Position numbers and translations under genes: made by a program
Part shown: piece by piece, positions 8,582-17,125 of the stretch
Layout of the letters: every line of letters starts with the position of its first letter
Numbering within the stretch: the first letter of the stretch is position 1
Source: Phycisphaerae bacterium
GTDB lineage: Bacteria; Planctomycetota; Phycisphaerae; Sedimentisphaerales; Sedimentisphaeraceae
Assembly (NCBI GenBank): GCA_027078365.1
Contig: JALWYQ010000042.1
Location: forward strand, 1 to 64,000
Length of the DNA: 64,000 bases
Reading direction: 5' to 3'
Notes under the pieces: generated by a model
Database searches by the model: none
Told to the model about the DNA's origin: nothing
What the model saw: the letters and a program-made list of their open reading frames with translations, nothing else

Positions 8582-10531
8582 CTAGTTACACTCAGGTGCA
8601 GAGCAACTTAGCCAGTTTGTCGCTAAGATTGCTATATCTTCGAGGTTTACATAACAATCTTGGTTTACATCACCGGCTGGATATGGGTGGTCTAAATCAC
8701 CACATCTTGGCTCTGGAGAATCAACTGAGAATGAATATTGCCCCAAATTATCGTATAGTTTAACATATATCACTCCAGCAGTAAGATTCACAGTAAAGCT
8801 AGTTGTAGCATCACTCCAGACATACACATGCTTAACTTGATGAAGAACTCCCAGTTCATCTTCCGTGTAGATATTCATACTCTTGTAGCCTTTATTGTAC
8901 TCGCCTGTAAGCGTAAAACCATACTCACCATCTTGAGCGGCTACAAAAGTAAACCAATCTTCATCATTGTGTAACGAAGAAATATATTCAACCTCTCCAT
9001 TAATTACAGTATTATCTTTTGGAATATCAATTGCCGTAGCCGATGTGTTTGGATAGTCATCGTTTTGAAGACCAAGATCTACAACCTCTAGAGTGTAATA
9101 TGAGCCAAGATATGAAGGATCAACGCTAACAAAAATTTTGTACGATTCACCAAACCAACTTGTAACTGTAGCTGTTTTTGACCAATCTAGCAAATAATTA
9201 CAATCTTGAGAATAGACTCTAAAATTAACATTAGTATTATCACTGCAAGTGAGCCTTATCTCGTACTTATGCAGTGCAACGGTATTAAATTCAAACCAAT
9301 CAGGCTCAATACTTCCATCTGGATTGTGTGTCAAGGTTGCTTCGATTGGTGCAGCATCGACAGTTATTGGGCTAGCGGTTGCACAGTCATTAGAATAACC
9401 ATCTGGAGGATAACTGCCAAGGTTTTCAATGCTGTAAGAATAATCTCCGTTGTTGTCATATAGCTTAAGGTAAACATCGTCGGCGCTCTCTATGAAAAAT
9501 GTTTTTTGACTCGTTTCGTTGCTCCACACATAATGATGGATAGTCTGATGCAAGTTAGCGAACTCATCAATTTGGTAGATATTCATCGATTTATAACCAC
9601 TACTAAGCTGACCTGTCAGAGTAACTCTATAGAGAGTGTGCGGGGTTGGCGTAAACTTAAACCAGTCTTGATCACTTTGATATGTTGATGCGAAATCAAC
9701 CGTACCAGAAATAACACTACCGTTTGCGACGATTGGATCTGCCGTATCTACAACATTAGAATAGTCATCGTTTTGAAGGCCAAGATCTACAACTCTAAGA
9801 GTGTAGTAAGTGCCAATGTATGACGGATCTCCACCAACAAGAATCTTATACGACTCTCCAAACCAACTCGTAACTGTAACTGTTTTTGACCAATCTAGAA
9901 CCTGTTCACAATCATCGTCATACACTTTGAAACTGACATTTGTATTATTACTATTGGTAATTGTAATTTGATACATATGCAAAGCAGTCGTTTCAAACTC
10001 AAACCAATCACTCTCTAGACTACCATCTGGATTGTGAGTTAGAGTTGCCTCCGTTGCTACTGCATCTACGATAATTGGACTAGCAGTTGCGCAATCATCA
10101 GAATAACCATCAGGAGGATATTGTGCAATCGTATCAATTTGAAATGAATAGGCGCCAGTATTATCGTAGAGTTTGATATATACATCATTGGAACTTTCAA
10201 TAAAGAAAGTTTGAACAGATGTAGCATTACTCCATACATAAGTATGGATAGTTTGAGTTAAATCACCAAACTCGTCTTCCTGATAAACATTTAAAGACTT
10301 ATACCCCATATTTAATTGACCCGTTAATGTTACACGGTAAAGCGTATTTGCCGTTGGTGTAAAGACAAACCAATCTTCATCATTACTGTCAATATAGCCC
10401 TGATACACTGTAGAGTCAGGTGAGATAGAAAATGCCTCATCAGAGGTGTTTCCATAATCTGGAGACTCCGCCGTAGCTAATGAAACTGTTAATAGTACTA
10501 ACAGAGCTGTGAAAAAACTTTTAGATTTCAT
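8582..10531 (-). CDS. Secreted multidomain protein with dockerin-like C-terminus
   Basis: The 649-residue protein starts with a Sec signal peptide (MKSKSFFTALLVLLTVSLATA). Two alternating domain types follow in the order A-B-A-B-A. The A units (about 120 residues) carry DEDWFVFTP, YRVTLTGQL and VYIKLYDN. The B units (about 105 residues) carry EATLTHNPDGS, DWFEF and VTSWFGESYKI. Both look like beta-sandwiches of the bacterial pre-peptidase C-terminal type. The end is a single dockerin-like calcium motif (GDVNQDC, VNLEDIAILATNWL) that is very common in Phycisphaerae secretomes. No catalytic domain is visible, so a binding or surface role is inferred. AGGAG precedes the ATG by 7 nt. It has its own promoter and structured leader. 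Confidence 0.8.
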   Translation of the reverse strand: MKSKSFFTALLVLLTVSLATAESPDYGNTSDEAFSISPDSTVYQGYIDSNDEDWFVFTPTANTLYRVTLTGQLNMGYKSLNVYQEDEFGDLTQTIHTYVWSNATSVQTFFIESSNDVYIKLYDNTGAYSFQIDTIAQYPPDGYSDDCATASPIIVDAVATEATLTHNPDGSLESDWFEFETTALHMYQITITNSNNTNVSFKVYDDDCEQVLDWSKTVTVTSWFGESYKILVGGDPSYIGTYYTLRVVDLGLQNDDYSNVVDTADPIVANGSVISGTVDFASTYQSDQDWFKFTPTPHTLYRVTLTGQLSSGYKSMNIYQIDEFANLHQTIHHYVWSNETSQKTFFIESADDVYLKLYDNNGDYSYSIENLGSYPPDGYSNDCATASPITVDAAPIEATLTHNPDGSIEPDWFEFNTVALHKYEIRLTCSDNTNVNFRVYSQDCNYLLDWSKTATVTSWFGESYKIFVSVDPSYLGSYYTLEVVDLGLQNDDYPNTSATAIDIPKDNTVINGEVEYISSLHNDEDWFTFVAAQDGEYGFTLTGEYNKGYKSMNIYTEDELGVLHQVKHVYVWSDATTSFTVNLTAGVIYVKLYDNLGQYSFSVDSPEPRCGDLDHPYPAGDVNQDCYVNLEDIAILATNWLSCSAPECN

Positions 10532-10619
10532 ATCTATTCTCCTCTCAAATTAGGCGTTTATATCTGAACGCAACTAACTATATTTTCTTCCTTCTAGCGA
10601 TTCATTAAAAGTGTGGAAA

Positions 10620-10644
10620 GCATAGGGTTGCCGTATCCTACCGC
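10620..10644 (-). promoter_or_regulatory. 5'-end mRNA hairpin of the dockerin-like gene
   Basis: Immediately after the predicted start site, GCG-G-TAGG can pair with CCTATGC (one bulged G, one G-U) around a 10-nt loop ATACGGCAAC. This leaves about 90 nt of leader before the ribosome site. I could not match it to a known riboswitch. It may simply stabilise the 5' end. Confidence 0.35.
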
Positions 10645-10651
10645 AGAGTCT

Positions 10652-10680
10652 ATTCTAATATGCATATCACTAAAAGTCAA
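10652..10680 (-). promoter_or_regulatory. Promoter of the dockerin-like gene
   Basis: TTGACT (10675-10680), a 17-bp spacer and TAGAAT (10652-10657) on the minus strand. This predicts a leader of about 115 nt. Confidence 0.6.
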
Positions 10681-10782
10681 TTACGTCCCATAAATAAACC
10701 GCTATCGCTAGGGTAATCACGGATTAATCGCAATGGCGTAACTTATTTTACAAAAATAGAGTAGTTTTCTTGGCCTACAAAA

Positions 10783-10815
10783 AAAGACTCGCAACTATCT
10801 GCGAGTCTTTTTTTT
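10783..10815. terminator. Bidirectional terminator after the sugar isomerase gene
   Basis: AAAGACTCGCA and TGCGAGTCTTT form an 11-bp perfect stem around ACTATC, flanked by an A-run and a T-run, so it can act on both strands. It ends the 12877-10842 transcript. Confidence 0.9.
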
Positions 10816-10841
10816 GAGTTATATTTTTTGAACAATAGCTT

Positions 10842-11696
10842 CTATGCCTTAATACGCCTAATCATATCGTTTAGCAGTTGGCCATACTTATAATAAGACT
10901 CGGCGAATTCTTCTTCTGTTCCGGTGGTGCCTGTAATGTTGTGAATAATCCTTGCCAAGTGAGGCTCGATTGAGATTGTGCCATCATAACCGTCTTCTCG
11001 GATTACTTTTGTCAAAATCTCTTCGAGCATTGCAGCACCTTCGCCACAATAGGTAAAGTTCGACGACTTACCGCCCTCTGGATTTGGGATTGCATCTTTA
11101 GCGTGGATGTAATCGAAGTTACCACGGATTGTATTGAAAAACTCCACTGGATCGTGGCCATAGCTAACCACATTGCCAATATCATAGAGGAGCTTGTAGG
11201 CTGGGCTATCAACCTCGCTCTTAATCTCTAGCATATTGGCTGCGCTCTTGCCGCCCCATCCGGTACAGTTTTCATGCAAGAGAACAATTCCATTACCCTC
11301 TGCAATCTTAGCAAGTTCCTTGCTGCGTCTTATCGCTTCATCACGCCAAAAGCCTTCTTCTACACCTTCGCCAACCCAACTCATAATGCGGATTGTTTTG
11401 ACGTTTAGTCTCTGCATCCTCTTTGCTGATATCTTCAAGTCAGAGACGTCTTTTGAGAAATCGCCACCTATATGACGCGACCAGTTACCAATCGCCGAAC
11501 CGAAACTCGCCACATACATCTCATTCTCTTCTAATGCACGCACTACATCGTCAAACTCTTTGTCTGACAACTCGCCCGCAACATTTTTATCATTAACTAA
11601 TCTAAGCTCAAGATGGTCCCAGCCTAGGGATTTATGAATCTTGATCTGAGCTTCAATAGTTTTTCCCGCTTCATCGGAAATTCCAGTGATAATCAT
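10842..11696 (-). CDS. Sugar phosphate isomerase/epimerase family protein (AP endonuclease 2-like TIM barrel)
   Basis: The 284-residue protein has the xylose-isomerase-like TIM barrel layout: GWDHLELR near the start, LKISAKRMQRLNVKTIRIMSW, VLLHENCTGWGG with the metal-binding Glu, LLYDIGNVVSYG, DYIHAKDA and GTISIEPHL. These are metal-binding positions of the family. An in-frame GTG lies 36 nt upstream (11732), but the ATG at 11696 has AAGGG at good spacing and starts the conserved MIITGISDEAG segment. It follows a Gfo/Idh/MocA oxidoreductase with a 35-nt gap. The pairing is common in inositol and rare-sugar catabolism, but the substrate cannot be assigned. Confidence 0.8.
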   Translation of the reverse strand: MIITGISDEAGKTIEAQIKIHKSLGWDHLELRLVNDKNVAGELSDKEFDDVVRALEENEMYVASFGSAIGNWSRHIGGDFSKDVSDLKISAKRMQRLNVKTIRIMSWVGEGVEEGFWRDEAIRRSKELAKIAEGNGIVLLHENCTGWGGKSAANMLEIKSEVDSPAYKLLYDIGNVVSYGHDPVEFFNTIRGNFDYIHAKDAIPNPEGGKSSNFTYCGEGAAMLEEILTKVIREDGYDGTISIEPHLARIIHNITGTTGTEEEFAESYYKYGQLLNDMIRRIKA

Positions 11697-11731
11697 TTCT
11701 AACCCTTTTATTTGGTGTTGTAACAATATCA

Positions 11732-12877
11732 CTATTGCGCATCAAAGAATTTCTTGGCTTCTGCCTTATCTAACGGCAAAGCAACTTCCTTTCCAGTAGC
11801 CGCTGAGATTTGAGCTGCCCAGCCAATTTCAGCAACAATTGAAGAATGTCTAAAGTCAAGGAAAGAACGTTTGTTATCTTTAACACACTCAATAAAGTGC
11901 GCTACACACCTGTCTGTCTGATGCTCTACAACATTTCCGCTATCTGGGGTGGTTGTGTCATCTGGCCAGCAAAGCTCTTCAACACCTTCAGATTTACACT
12001 TCTCTCTATCTAAAGGCCAAATCCATTTACCGTCTGTAGTTTTATTTGAGTAGTACCTAACCTTGTGAGTGCGATCTGTTTGGGAATCAAAGATAAATCC
12101 GCCCTCTGTGCCAGAGATATTGTGATAAGCGTCGTAGCCATTACTGCTGTCTATATTGCCAAAGCAGAAACCGGTTGCGCCGTTATCGAACTTGATGAGG
12201 ATATTGTAGATTGGCTCTACTTCAAAACCTCTAACTTGAGACTCAAGATTGGTCGCGTAAACTCCAACAGGTTTCGCCTGTGGGCTCATAAGGGTAACCA
12301 TAGTCGATAGCGAGTGAATAATACCCATACCAATCGCATCGCCCATAATCTCACGGCTAAGCTTCCAAACCTTATCGCCTGCAATATTTACAGGATGACG
12401 ATAATTAATCTGAATCTGAGTAATCTTGCCAAAATCACCCGCTTTAATCATATTCTTAAGATTGTGTTCCATCGTATCAAAATTGATTAGATAGTCCACA
12501 AACGTCTTGAGCTCTGGCTTCTCCTCGGCAAGTTGAATTTGCCTGCAAAAATCATCAAACTTAGTAGCACAAGGCTTCTCGCAGAAGACATGCTTACCAG
12601 CCTCTAAGGCAGCAATTGATTGAGGCCCGTGGAAACTGTTCGGGCTAACTAGCCAAACGGCATCAACATCTGGATTATTGATAATCTTATCAAAACTATC
12701 TACAAGTAAATCCTTACTCAAGCCAAGAGATTCCAAAACTTCTTCGCCTCGCTGAGTATTTGTCTCAAACAAAGCTACAATCTCAGCATCTGGATGGTCA
12801 ACAATTCTTTTCATCTGAACAGAACCCATCCAGCCAGCACCAACAAAACCTACTTTAACTATTTTTTTTTCAAGCAT
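11732..12877 (-). CDS. Gfo/Idh/MocA family oxidoreductase
   Basis: The 381-residue NAD(P)-dependent sugar dehydrogenase has an N-terminal Rossmann motif VGFVGAGWMGSVQM, VDAVWLVSPNSFHGPQ, and the family signature EKPCATKFDDF near residue 100. The C-terminal alpha/beta domain contains GDAIGMGIIHSL with the usual catalytic His position. GGAG precedes the ATG by 8 nt. It is the first gene of a two-gene unit with the downstream isomerase and ends in the shared terminator. There is no signal peptide, so it is cytoplasmic. The substrate is probably an inositol or sugar derivative. Confidence 0.85.
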   Translation of the reverse strand: MLEKKIVKVGFVGAGWMGSVQMKRIVDHPDAEIVALFETNTQRGEEVLESLGLSKDLLVDSFDKIINNPDVDAVWLVSPNSFHGPQSIAALEAGKHVFCEKPCATKFDDFCRQIQLAEEKPELKTFVDYLINFDTMEHNLKNMIKAGDFGKITQIQINYRHPVNIAGDKVWKLSREIMGDAIGMGIIHSLSTMVTLMSPQAKPVGVYATNLESQVRGFEVEPIYNILIKFDNGATGFCFGNIDSSNGYDAYHNISGTEGGFIFDSQTDRTHKVRYYSNKTTDGKWIWPLDREKCKSEGVEELCWPDDTTTPDSGNVVEHQTDRCVAHFIECVKDNKRSFLDFRHSSIVAEIGWAAQISAATGKEVALPLDKAEAKKFFDAQ

Positions 12878-12919
12878 TTCAAAAACTCCATTGATTATTT
12901 TTTTAGAGGTTCCCTAAAT

Positions 12920-14998
12920 TTACAAAAGGTCATGAATCTCTTTGGCAGATGCAGTCAGGATTTTAGCTTTTATCTCTTTATCTCCAAGAACCCTAGTAAT
13001 TGAGGCTAAAAATTCAATATGCGGAACCGGATCATTTTCTGGAGAGAGGATAAGAACAAAGATTTTGACTGGTTTATTGTCCATTGCTTCAAAATCCATT
13101 CCGTCTCGTTTAATTCCCATGACGGCAACAATATCTTTTATGCCAGCAATCTTAGCGTGAGGAAGCGCAATTGAATCGCCGATACCAGTTGTCATAATTT
13201 TCTCTCTTGCCATCAAAGCTTCTAATGCAGCTTTTTTATCAGGTATCAACCCCTTCTTGGCAACAACACCTAGTAGCTCCGCTATAACATCTTCTTTAGT
13301 TGTTGAAGTTAGATTTGTTATTATATGATCTTCCAAGATGTATTTGGCAAGATTGAGTCCTTTACGTTTACCCTGTGTGGTCACAGGTTTCGCAGCTTTA
13401 TTGTGCACTAGTTCACTAAGCTCTTCAGGTCGTACAATCTCGCTTACTTTTTGTAGTGACTTGCCAAACTCTAACAATGTTTCATAAAGAATTGTATGGA
13501 TATAATTTCTATTCTCTTCTCGATACGTAAACTTAAGCTCTTGAGAGTCTTGCTCTGCCAAAACAACAATATCTTTTTTCTTGAGAACATAGGCATTAAC
13601 CAAATCACTGCTTTGATCTTTAACTGTAAAGAAGCCCTCTCCAGAAAAGATATCAAGCAAACGTTTAATCACTAACGATGCGAGATACTCGCTCTTAAAC
13701 GAATGCGCGTAGGTCGTTACATTCTTAACCCCATCAAGCTCATTCTTTTCAGGTGATATACCCAGCATATCCATAAGCTTCTTTATAGTCGTTCCCTGCA
13801 CCAACAATGTAAACAGGATAAAAGTAAATGTTAGATGCAAGAGAAGTGCGCGATGTGGATAATCGAGCGGGATAGAGAAAACTAGAGCCACCGGCACAGC
13901 TCCTCGCAAGCCTCCCCAGAGAAGAATAGCTTGGTATGAGCCTGGAATTTTTCTGCTTGGCTTTGTAAATTTATTATAAAGCGGTATTAGAATATATATA
14001 ACGCATATCCTAGCCACGATTATAACTGGAATAGAAAGTAGAGTTATTCCCAGCGAATTGGTAATTGAATCTTCTGTGTGGAGAATGTTAAATTCTGTAA
14101 AACCAAGCAACAGAAAGACAAGGCTGTTCGCTGTGAATGAGAAATACTCCCAGAAATAATGCAAACTCTCACGATGGCGTCTTTTAATCGTAATATTAGT
14201 CATACCACTATAAACAAGCCCCGCCGTTAGAGTTGATATAACTCCAGAGGTGCCAAACTTATCAGCTAATATAAATGATAGATACGCAATAATAAGCGTT
14301 ACCGTGAATTGCAAAATCATATCACCTTTTTTCATTCGTAGCAAAAAGCTACCGACAAGACCGACAAGACCGCCAATAAGCACCCCGCCGCACAAGACAA
14401 GAACGAATGAAACCAACCCCGGTCCACCAAGATGCGCTAGATCGCTATAATTATCTATCTGCGTTTCTATGAAAATAGAGAATAAAACGATTGCAGTCGC
14501 ATCGTTAAAGATACTCTCACCATCAATAAGGGTTAGGAGCCTCTTTGGCGCTTTAACCTCGTTAAACAACGCGATAACCGCGACTGGGTCGGTAGCAGAT
14601 ATCAATGCCCCAAACAGCAGCGCACCGCCAAGGGCAAGTGGAGTGAAATATGGCAAACTAAAACCAATAACCCCGGCCGAGATGAGAATTCCAACCGCTG
14701 CAAGAAGCAAAATAGGCACTAAGTTTTTAAATAACACTCTAATATCGATATTAATCGCAGCATCAAAGATTAGGGTTGGAAGTATTATAAAAAGGATTGC
14801 ATCGGGTGATAGTGTAAGGTTGCGCATTGAAGAAAGAGCTTCAACATGCTGGGCGAGCATAGCCCACACTCCACCAATGATTACAAGCCCAATCGTATAG
14901 GGACATCTAATCTTTTTAAGAAGTATTGAAGATATCACCGCAACAGCCAAAAGACTGATGATAATCGTAACATTGAGCTCAATAATATTCTCGTGCAT
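12920..14998 (-). CDS. CPA1-type cation/proton antiporter fused to a PTS EIIA domain
   Basis: The first ~410 of 692 residues are a twelve-helix Na+/H+ antiporter of the NhaP/NHE group, with LIFDAAINID, the ion-binding ATDPVAVIAL, DGESIFNDATAIVLF and LWGGLRGAVPVAL. A hydrophilic region of about 130 residues follows. The last ~150 residues (from about 545) are a type-2 EIIA domain like PtsN/FruA EIIA: MTTGIGDSIALPHAK with the phosphorylatable His at 614, and VLILSPEND. The antiporter exchanges cations for protons across the inner membrane. The EIIA domain suggests control by phosphotransfer or nucleotide-independent signalling. AAGGAG lies 7 nt before the ATG. No PTS transporter genes are nearby. 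Confidence 0.87.
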   Translation of the reverse strand: MHENIIELNVTIIISLLAVAVISSILLKKIRCPYTIGLVIIGGVWAMLAQHVEALSSMRNLTLSPDAILFIILPTLIFDAAINIDIRVLFKNLVPILLLAAVGILISAGVIGFSLPYFTPLALGGALLFGALISATDPVAVIALFNEVKAPKRLLTLIDGESIFNDATAIVLFSIFIETQIDNYSDLAHLGGPGLVSFVLVLCGGVLIGGLVGLVGSFLLRMKKGDMILQFTVTLIIAYLSFILADKFGTSGVISTLTAGLVYSGMTNITIKRRHRESLHYFWEYFSFTANSLVFLLLGFTEFNILHTEDSITNSLGITLLSIPVIIVARICVIYILIPLYNKFTKPSRKIPGSYQAILLWGGLRGAVPVALVFSIPLDYPHRALLLHLTFTFILFTLLVQGTTIKKLMDMLGISPEKNELDGVKNVTTYAHSFKSEYLASLVIKRLLDIFSGEGFFTVKDQSSDLVNAYVLKKKDIVVLAEQDSQELKFTYREENRNYIHTILYETLLEFGKSLQKVSEIVRPEELSELVHNKAAKPVTTQGKRKGLNLAKYILEDHIITNLTSTTKEDVIAELLGVVAKKGLIPDKKAALEALMAREKIMTTGIGDSIALPHAKIAGIKDIVAVMGIKRDGMDFEAMDNKPVKIFVLILSPENDPVPHIEFLASITRVLGDKEIKAKILTASAKEIHDLL

Positions 14999-15043
14999 CC
15001 AAAAACTCCTTTTTTAGTCCATCTAAGAGCATTAAATCACGTC

Positions 15044-15072
15044 ATTTTACTATCATTTAGAAACTTAGCAAA
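15044..15072 (-). promoter_or_regulatory. Candidate promoter of the antiporter gene
   Basis: TTTGCT (15067-15072), a 17-bp spacer and TAAAAT (15044-15049) on the minus strand, about 45 nt before the ATG. Confidence 0.45.
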
Positions 15073-15180
15073 TACTAAAGGATATTTTTTCACAGTTAAG
15101 AAGATGGAGATTTATGAATGGGTGCGATAGAGTTTGGAACTGCAGATAAAAAAACAACTGCACTACTTTAACTGCTTTAA

Positions 15181-15251
15181 CCCAATTAGAGTTGAAACTC
15201 TAACGGGGCAAGCGCAAGTGAACCCTATTAGAGTTTGAAATTCTATCAGGG
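15181..15251. repeat. Two TTAGAGTT palindromic repeats
   Basis: Two direct copies of a small hairpin: 15181-15208 (CCC, then TTAGAGTTGAAACTCTAA, then GGGG) and 15223-15251 (CCCTATTAGAGTTTGAA, then ATTCTATCAGGG). Each is followed by GGGCAAG-GCAAG. Related hairpins occur at 22742, 22829, 28594, 28688 and 28725, so this is a dispersed family. Confidence 0.75.
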
Positions 15252-15383
15252 CAAGTGCAAGAGGCACAACGAAACGGATTAGAACTACTTATTTCATAAA
15301 AAACATAACCACTTAACCGCACATTGGTTGGCATTAAAGTGGTTTCCACAGACAGTGGAGAATAAGGGGTTGAACATTCGTAA

Positions 15384-15705
15384 GCCAAGTGGTATGTGCA
15401 TATTTTGCACATACCAAATCATTTTCATGTCATTTTGAAAATCGTAAATAATGCCGCAAATTCACCGACGTTGGGTGATATCATCGGTGCGTTTAAATCA
15501 ATTAGAATCGTTGAATATATTTTAGGATGAAAAAAATAATTGGAAACCATTTGATGGTAAATTTTGGCAACGCAATTATTGGGAACATATTGTACGCAAC
15601 AAAAATGAATATCAATGCATTAAGCAATATATTATTGATAATCCAGTAAAATGGAAAGATGATGAATTGAACAGTGATAGACCGACATATCAACAATATT
15701 TTTAA
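15384..15705 (+). pseudogene. Decayed REP-associated tyrosine transposase (RAYT, Transposase_17 family)
   Basis: Conceptual translation gives YVHILHIPNHFHVILK with the HUH (His-Phe-His) motif, then SPTLGDIIGAFKSI and a stop at 15529-15531. After a frame change it continues as NNWKPFDG, KFWQRNYWEHIVRN and QYIIDNPVKW and stops at 15703-15705. This order (HUH, GAFKS, FWQRNYxEHIxR, YIxxNPxxW) is diagnostic of RAYTs. The N-terminus is missing because a stop lies at 15381-15383. The frame break and missing start make it a dead copy. A REP/inverted-REP pair lies 25 bp downstream, as expected for a REPtron. There is no annotated gene in the 15000-15832 gap otherwise. Confidence 0.85.
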
Positions 15706-15729
15706 AGAAGGTGAATTACAAATAATACT

Positions 15730-15817
15730 GTAGGGGCGACCCTTGTGGTCGCCCAAAACGATACAATCGTCCAAATTAATATGGTATAAAAAGGGCAACC
15801 ACAAGGGTTGCCCTTAC
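15730..15817. repeat. REP/inverted-REP pair (BIME-like)
   Basis: GTAGGGGCGACCCTTGTGGT (15730 onward, ending TCGCCC) and its inverted relative ending at 15817 (reverse complement GTAAGGGCAACCCTTGTGGT, then TGCCC) face each other across about 36 bp. Each arm is itself a hairpin. The arrangement right behind the transposase relic fits a bacterial interspersed mosaic element mobilised by RAYT. Confidence 0.8.
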
Positions 15818-15832
15818 GATTAGCTAATTCTA

Positions 15833-16573
15833 CTATTCCAGCGACTCTCTTCTATGGCTTCTCAACATCATAGCGAATCGCGCAGCTACCCCACTGCCAA
15901 TCGCATATATCAGAGTAACAAACAATGAAGCGATAAAATAGAGAATAAATACAACTCCAAATCTTACTAACCATGTCCCATCGAGCTTTTGCATATAGAT
16001 CATATCTAATAGGGAAAGCAACATTGTTATTAAAAATGCAGCAATTAATGATGCAAGGAACGAGTATTTAACTTTACATCTCAAGATGATCGCAAGAACA
16101 CACACTATGAAAATAGAACTTCGCTCAAAATAATATAATAGTGGCCATTTAACATAACGATTAGGTTTTATGAATTTAAGAGTGTCGCTTTTAATTTCAT
16201 ATTTCAACAGCAACTCTGTGAATCTCTCTTGAGATAAGGATGTCCAGACCTTATGGTCTTTTGTGTCGAGAATAAAATAGCCAGACTCTGCTGTAATTCT
16301 AGGCTCATTTTGGTTGTAACGAGTTTCACCAACAACTAAATCTCCCTGTATAGTTATCGCAACAATCTCTGCTGGAACTCCATTTGAATAATGACCAAGC
16401 TCAAGCGACTCTGGCGGCGGAGAAATCCACACGCATCCAGAATGAGTGTTCACCAATCTATAGCCATTGGGCAAATTCGTAACATAATCACCAAGACCAG
16501 TTGCGTAGCTACTCGTTGCAATCGCAACAACGGTGAATAAACAGTAGATTATCTTTTGTGTATCCCTAACCAC
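15833..16573 (-). CDS. Hypothetical membrane protein, 246 aa
   Basis: No family recognised. An N-terminal hydrophobic signal (IIYCLFTVVAIATSSYA) is followed by an approximately 110-residue extracytoplasmic domain with TNLPNGYRLVNTHSG and RITAESGYFILDTKDHKVWTSLSQERF. Three TM helices follow from about residue 152 to 230, then a basic tail. The start is GTG with only a weak GGAA site. It lies 35 nt downstream of the 115-residue gene on the same strand, so the two may be cotranscribed. The extracytoplasmic domain looks like a small beta-rich module that reports stored values, but no function is claimed. Confidence 0.6.
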   Translation of the reverse strand: MVRDTQKIIYCLFTVVAIATSSYATGLGDYVTNLPNGYRLVNTHSGCVWISPPPESLELGHYSNGVPAEIVAITIQGDLVVGETRYNQNEPRITAESGYFILDTKDHKVWTSLSQERFTELLLKYEIKSDTLKFIKPNRYVKWPLLYYFERSSIFIVCVLAIILRCKVKYSFLASLIAAFLITMLLSLLDMIYMQKLDGTWLVRFGVVFILYFIASLFVTLIYAIGSGVAARFAMMLRSHRRESLE

Positions 16574-16608
16574 TATAAAAATTCCACATATCTGTTGAGA
16601 GCTTTCGC

Positions 16609-16956
16609 CTATTCCTCAAATTTATACACTCCATCATCTTTTACTATCCCTATTTCTGTATAACTAGGATAAGGTCCAACATATCCTATCTCACCGAGTT
16701 TTTGGGACTCTACTTCAACAAAGATACCACTCTCCGTTGTGATTCCATGTAAACGAACTTCCTTACTTTTCCCTTCTTGTAGTTTCTCGACCAGAATTTC
16801 TCCGCCAGGATATGATAGAACAATATTTTGCATGCTCGACCCACTCTTGTTAACAATGCACACAGTGGCCGGAGCTAAGAATTCCTCGTAAACATAAAAA
16901 CAAGAAGCAATCGCTAATACTAAAAATAACAAAATCAGAATCGTTTTTCTTTTCAT
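16609..16956 (-). CDS. Hypothetical membrane-anchored protein, 115 aa
   Basis: No family recognised. A single N-terminal TM helix or uncleaved signal (TILILLFLVLAIASCFYVY) precedes a ~90-residue domain. That domain contains VCIVNKSGSSMQNIVLSYPG, a pattern often seen in small beta-sandwich envelope proteins that start with an I-x-N-x-S strand. A Cys at residue 19 is inside the hydrophobic segment but does not make a good lipobox. GGAG precedes the ATG. It probably forms a two-gene unit with the downstream 246-residue membrane protein. Confidence 0.6.
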   Translation of the reverse strand: MKRKTILILLFLVLAIASCFYVYEEFLAPATVCIVNKSGSSMQNIVLSYPGGEILVEKLQEGKSKEVRLHGITTESGIFVEVESQKLGEIGYVGPYPSYTEIGIVKDDGVYKFEE

Positions 16957-17125
16957 TCCTCAATAGTCTCCATGTAAGGATCTCTACTATCGCACAACAG
17001 GCTTATAACCACGCACCTGCATAACCAAAGTTACTCAAATCCATTTATCTACATCTCAAACAAAAGAATATTGGTTTTCGCTGATAGCGAAAGTTAAACA
17101 CGTCGGGCTCACTTGCCCCACCGCG

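Noticed and set aside
10600-10660. Known riboswitch in the dockerin-gene leader
   Set aside because: GGTAGGATACGGC resembles part of several riboswitches, but no second conserved block follows. It is kept only as a hairpin.
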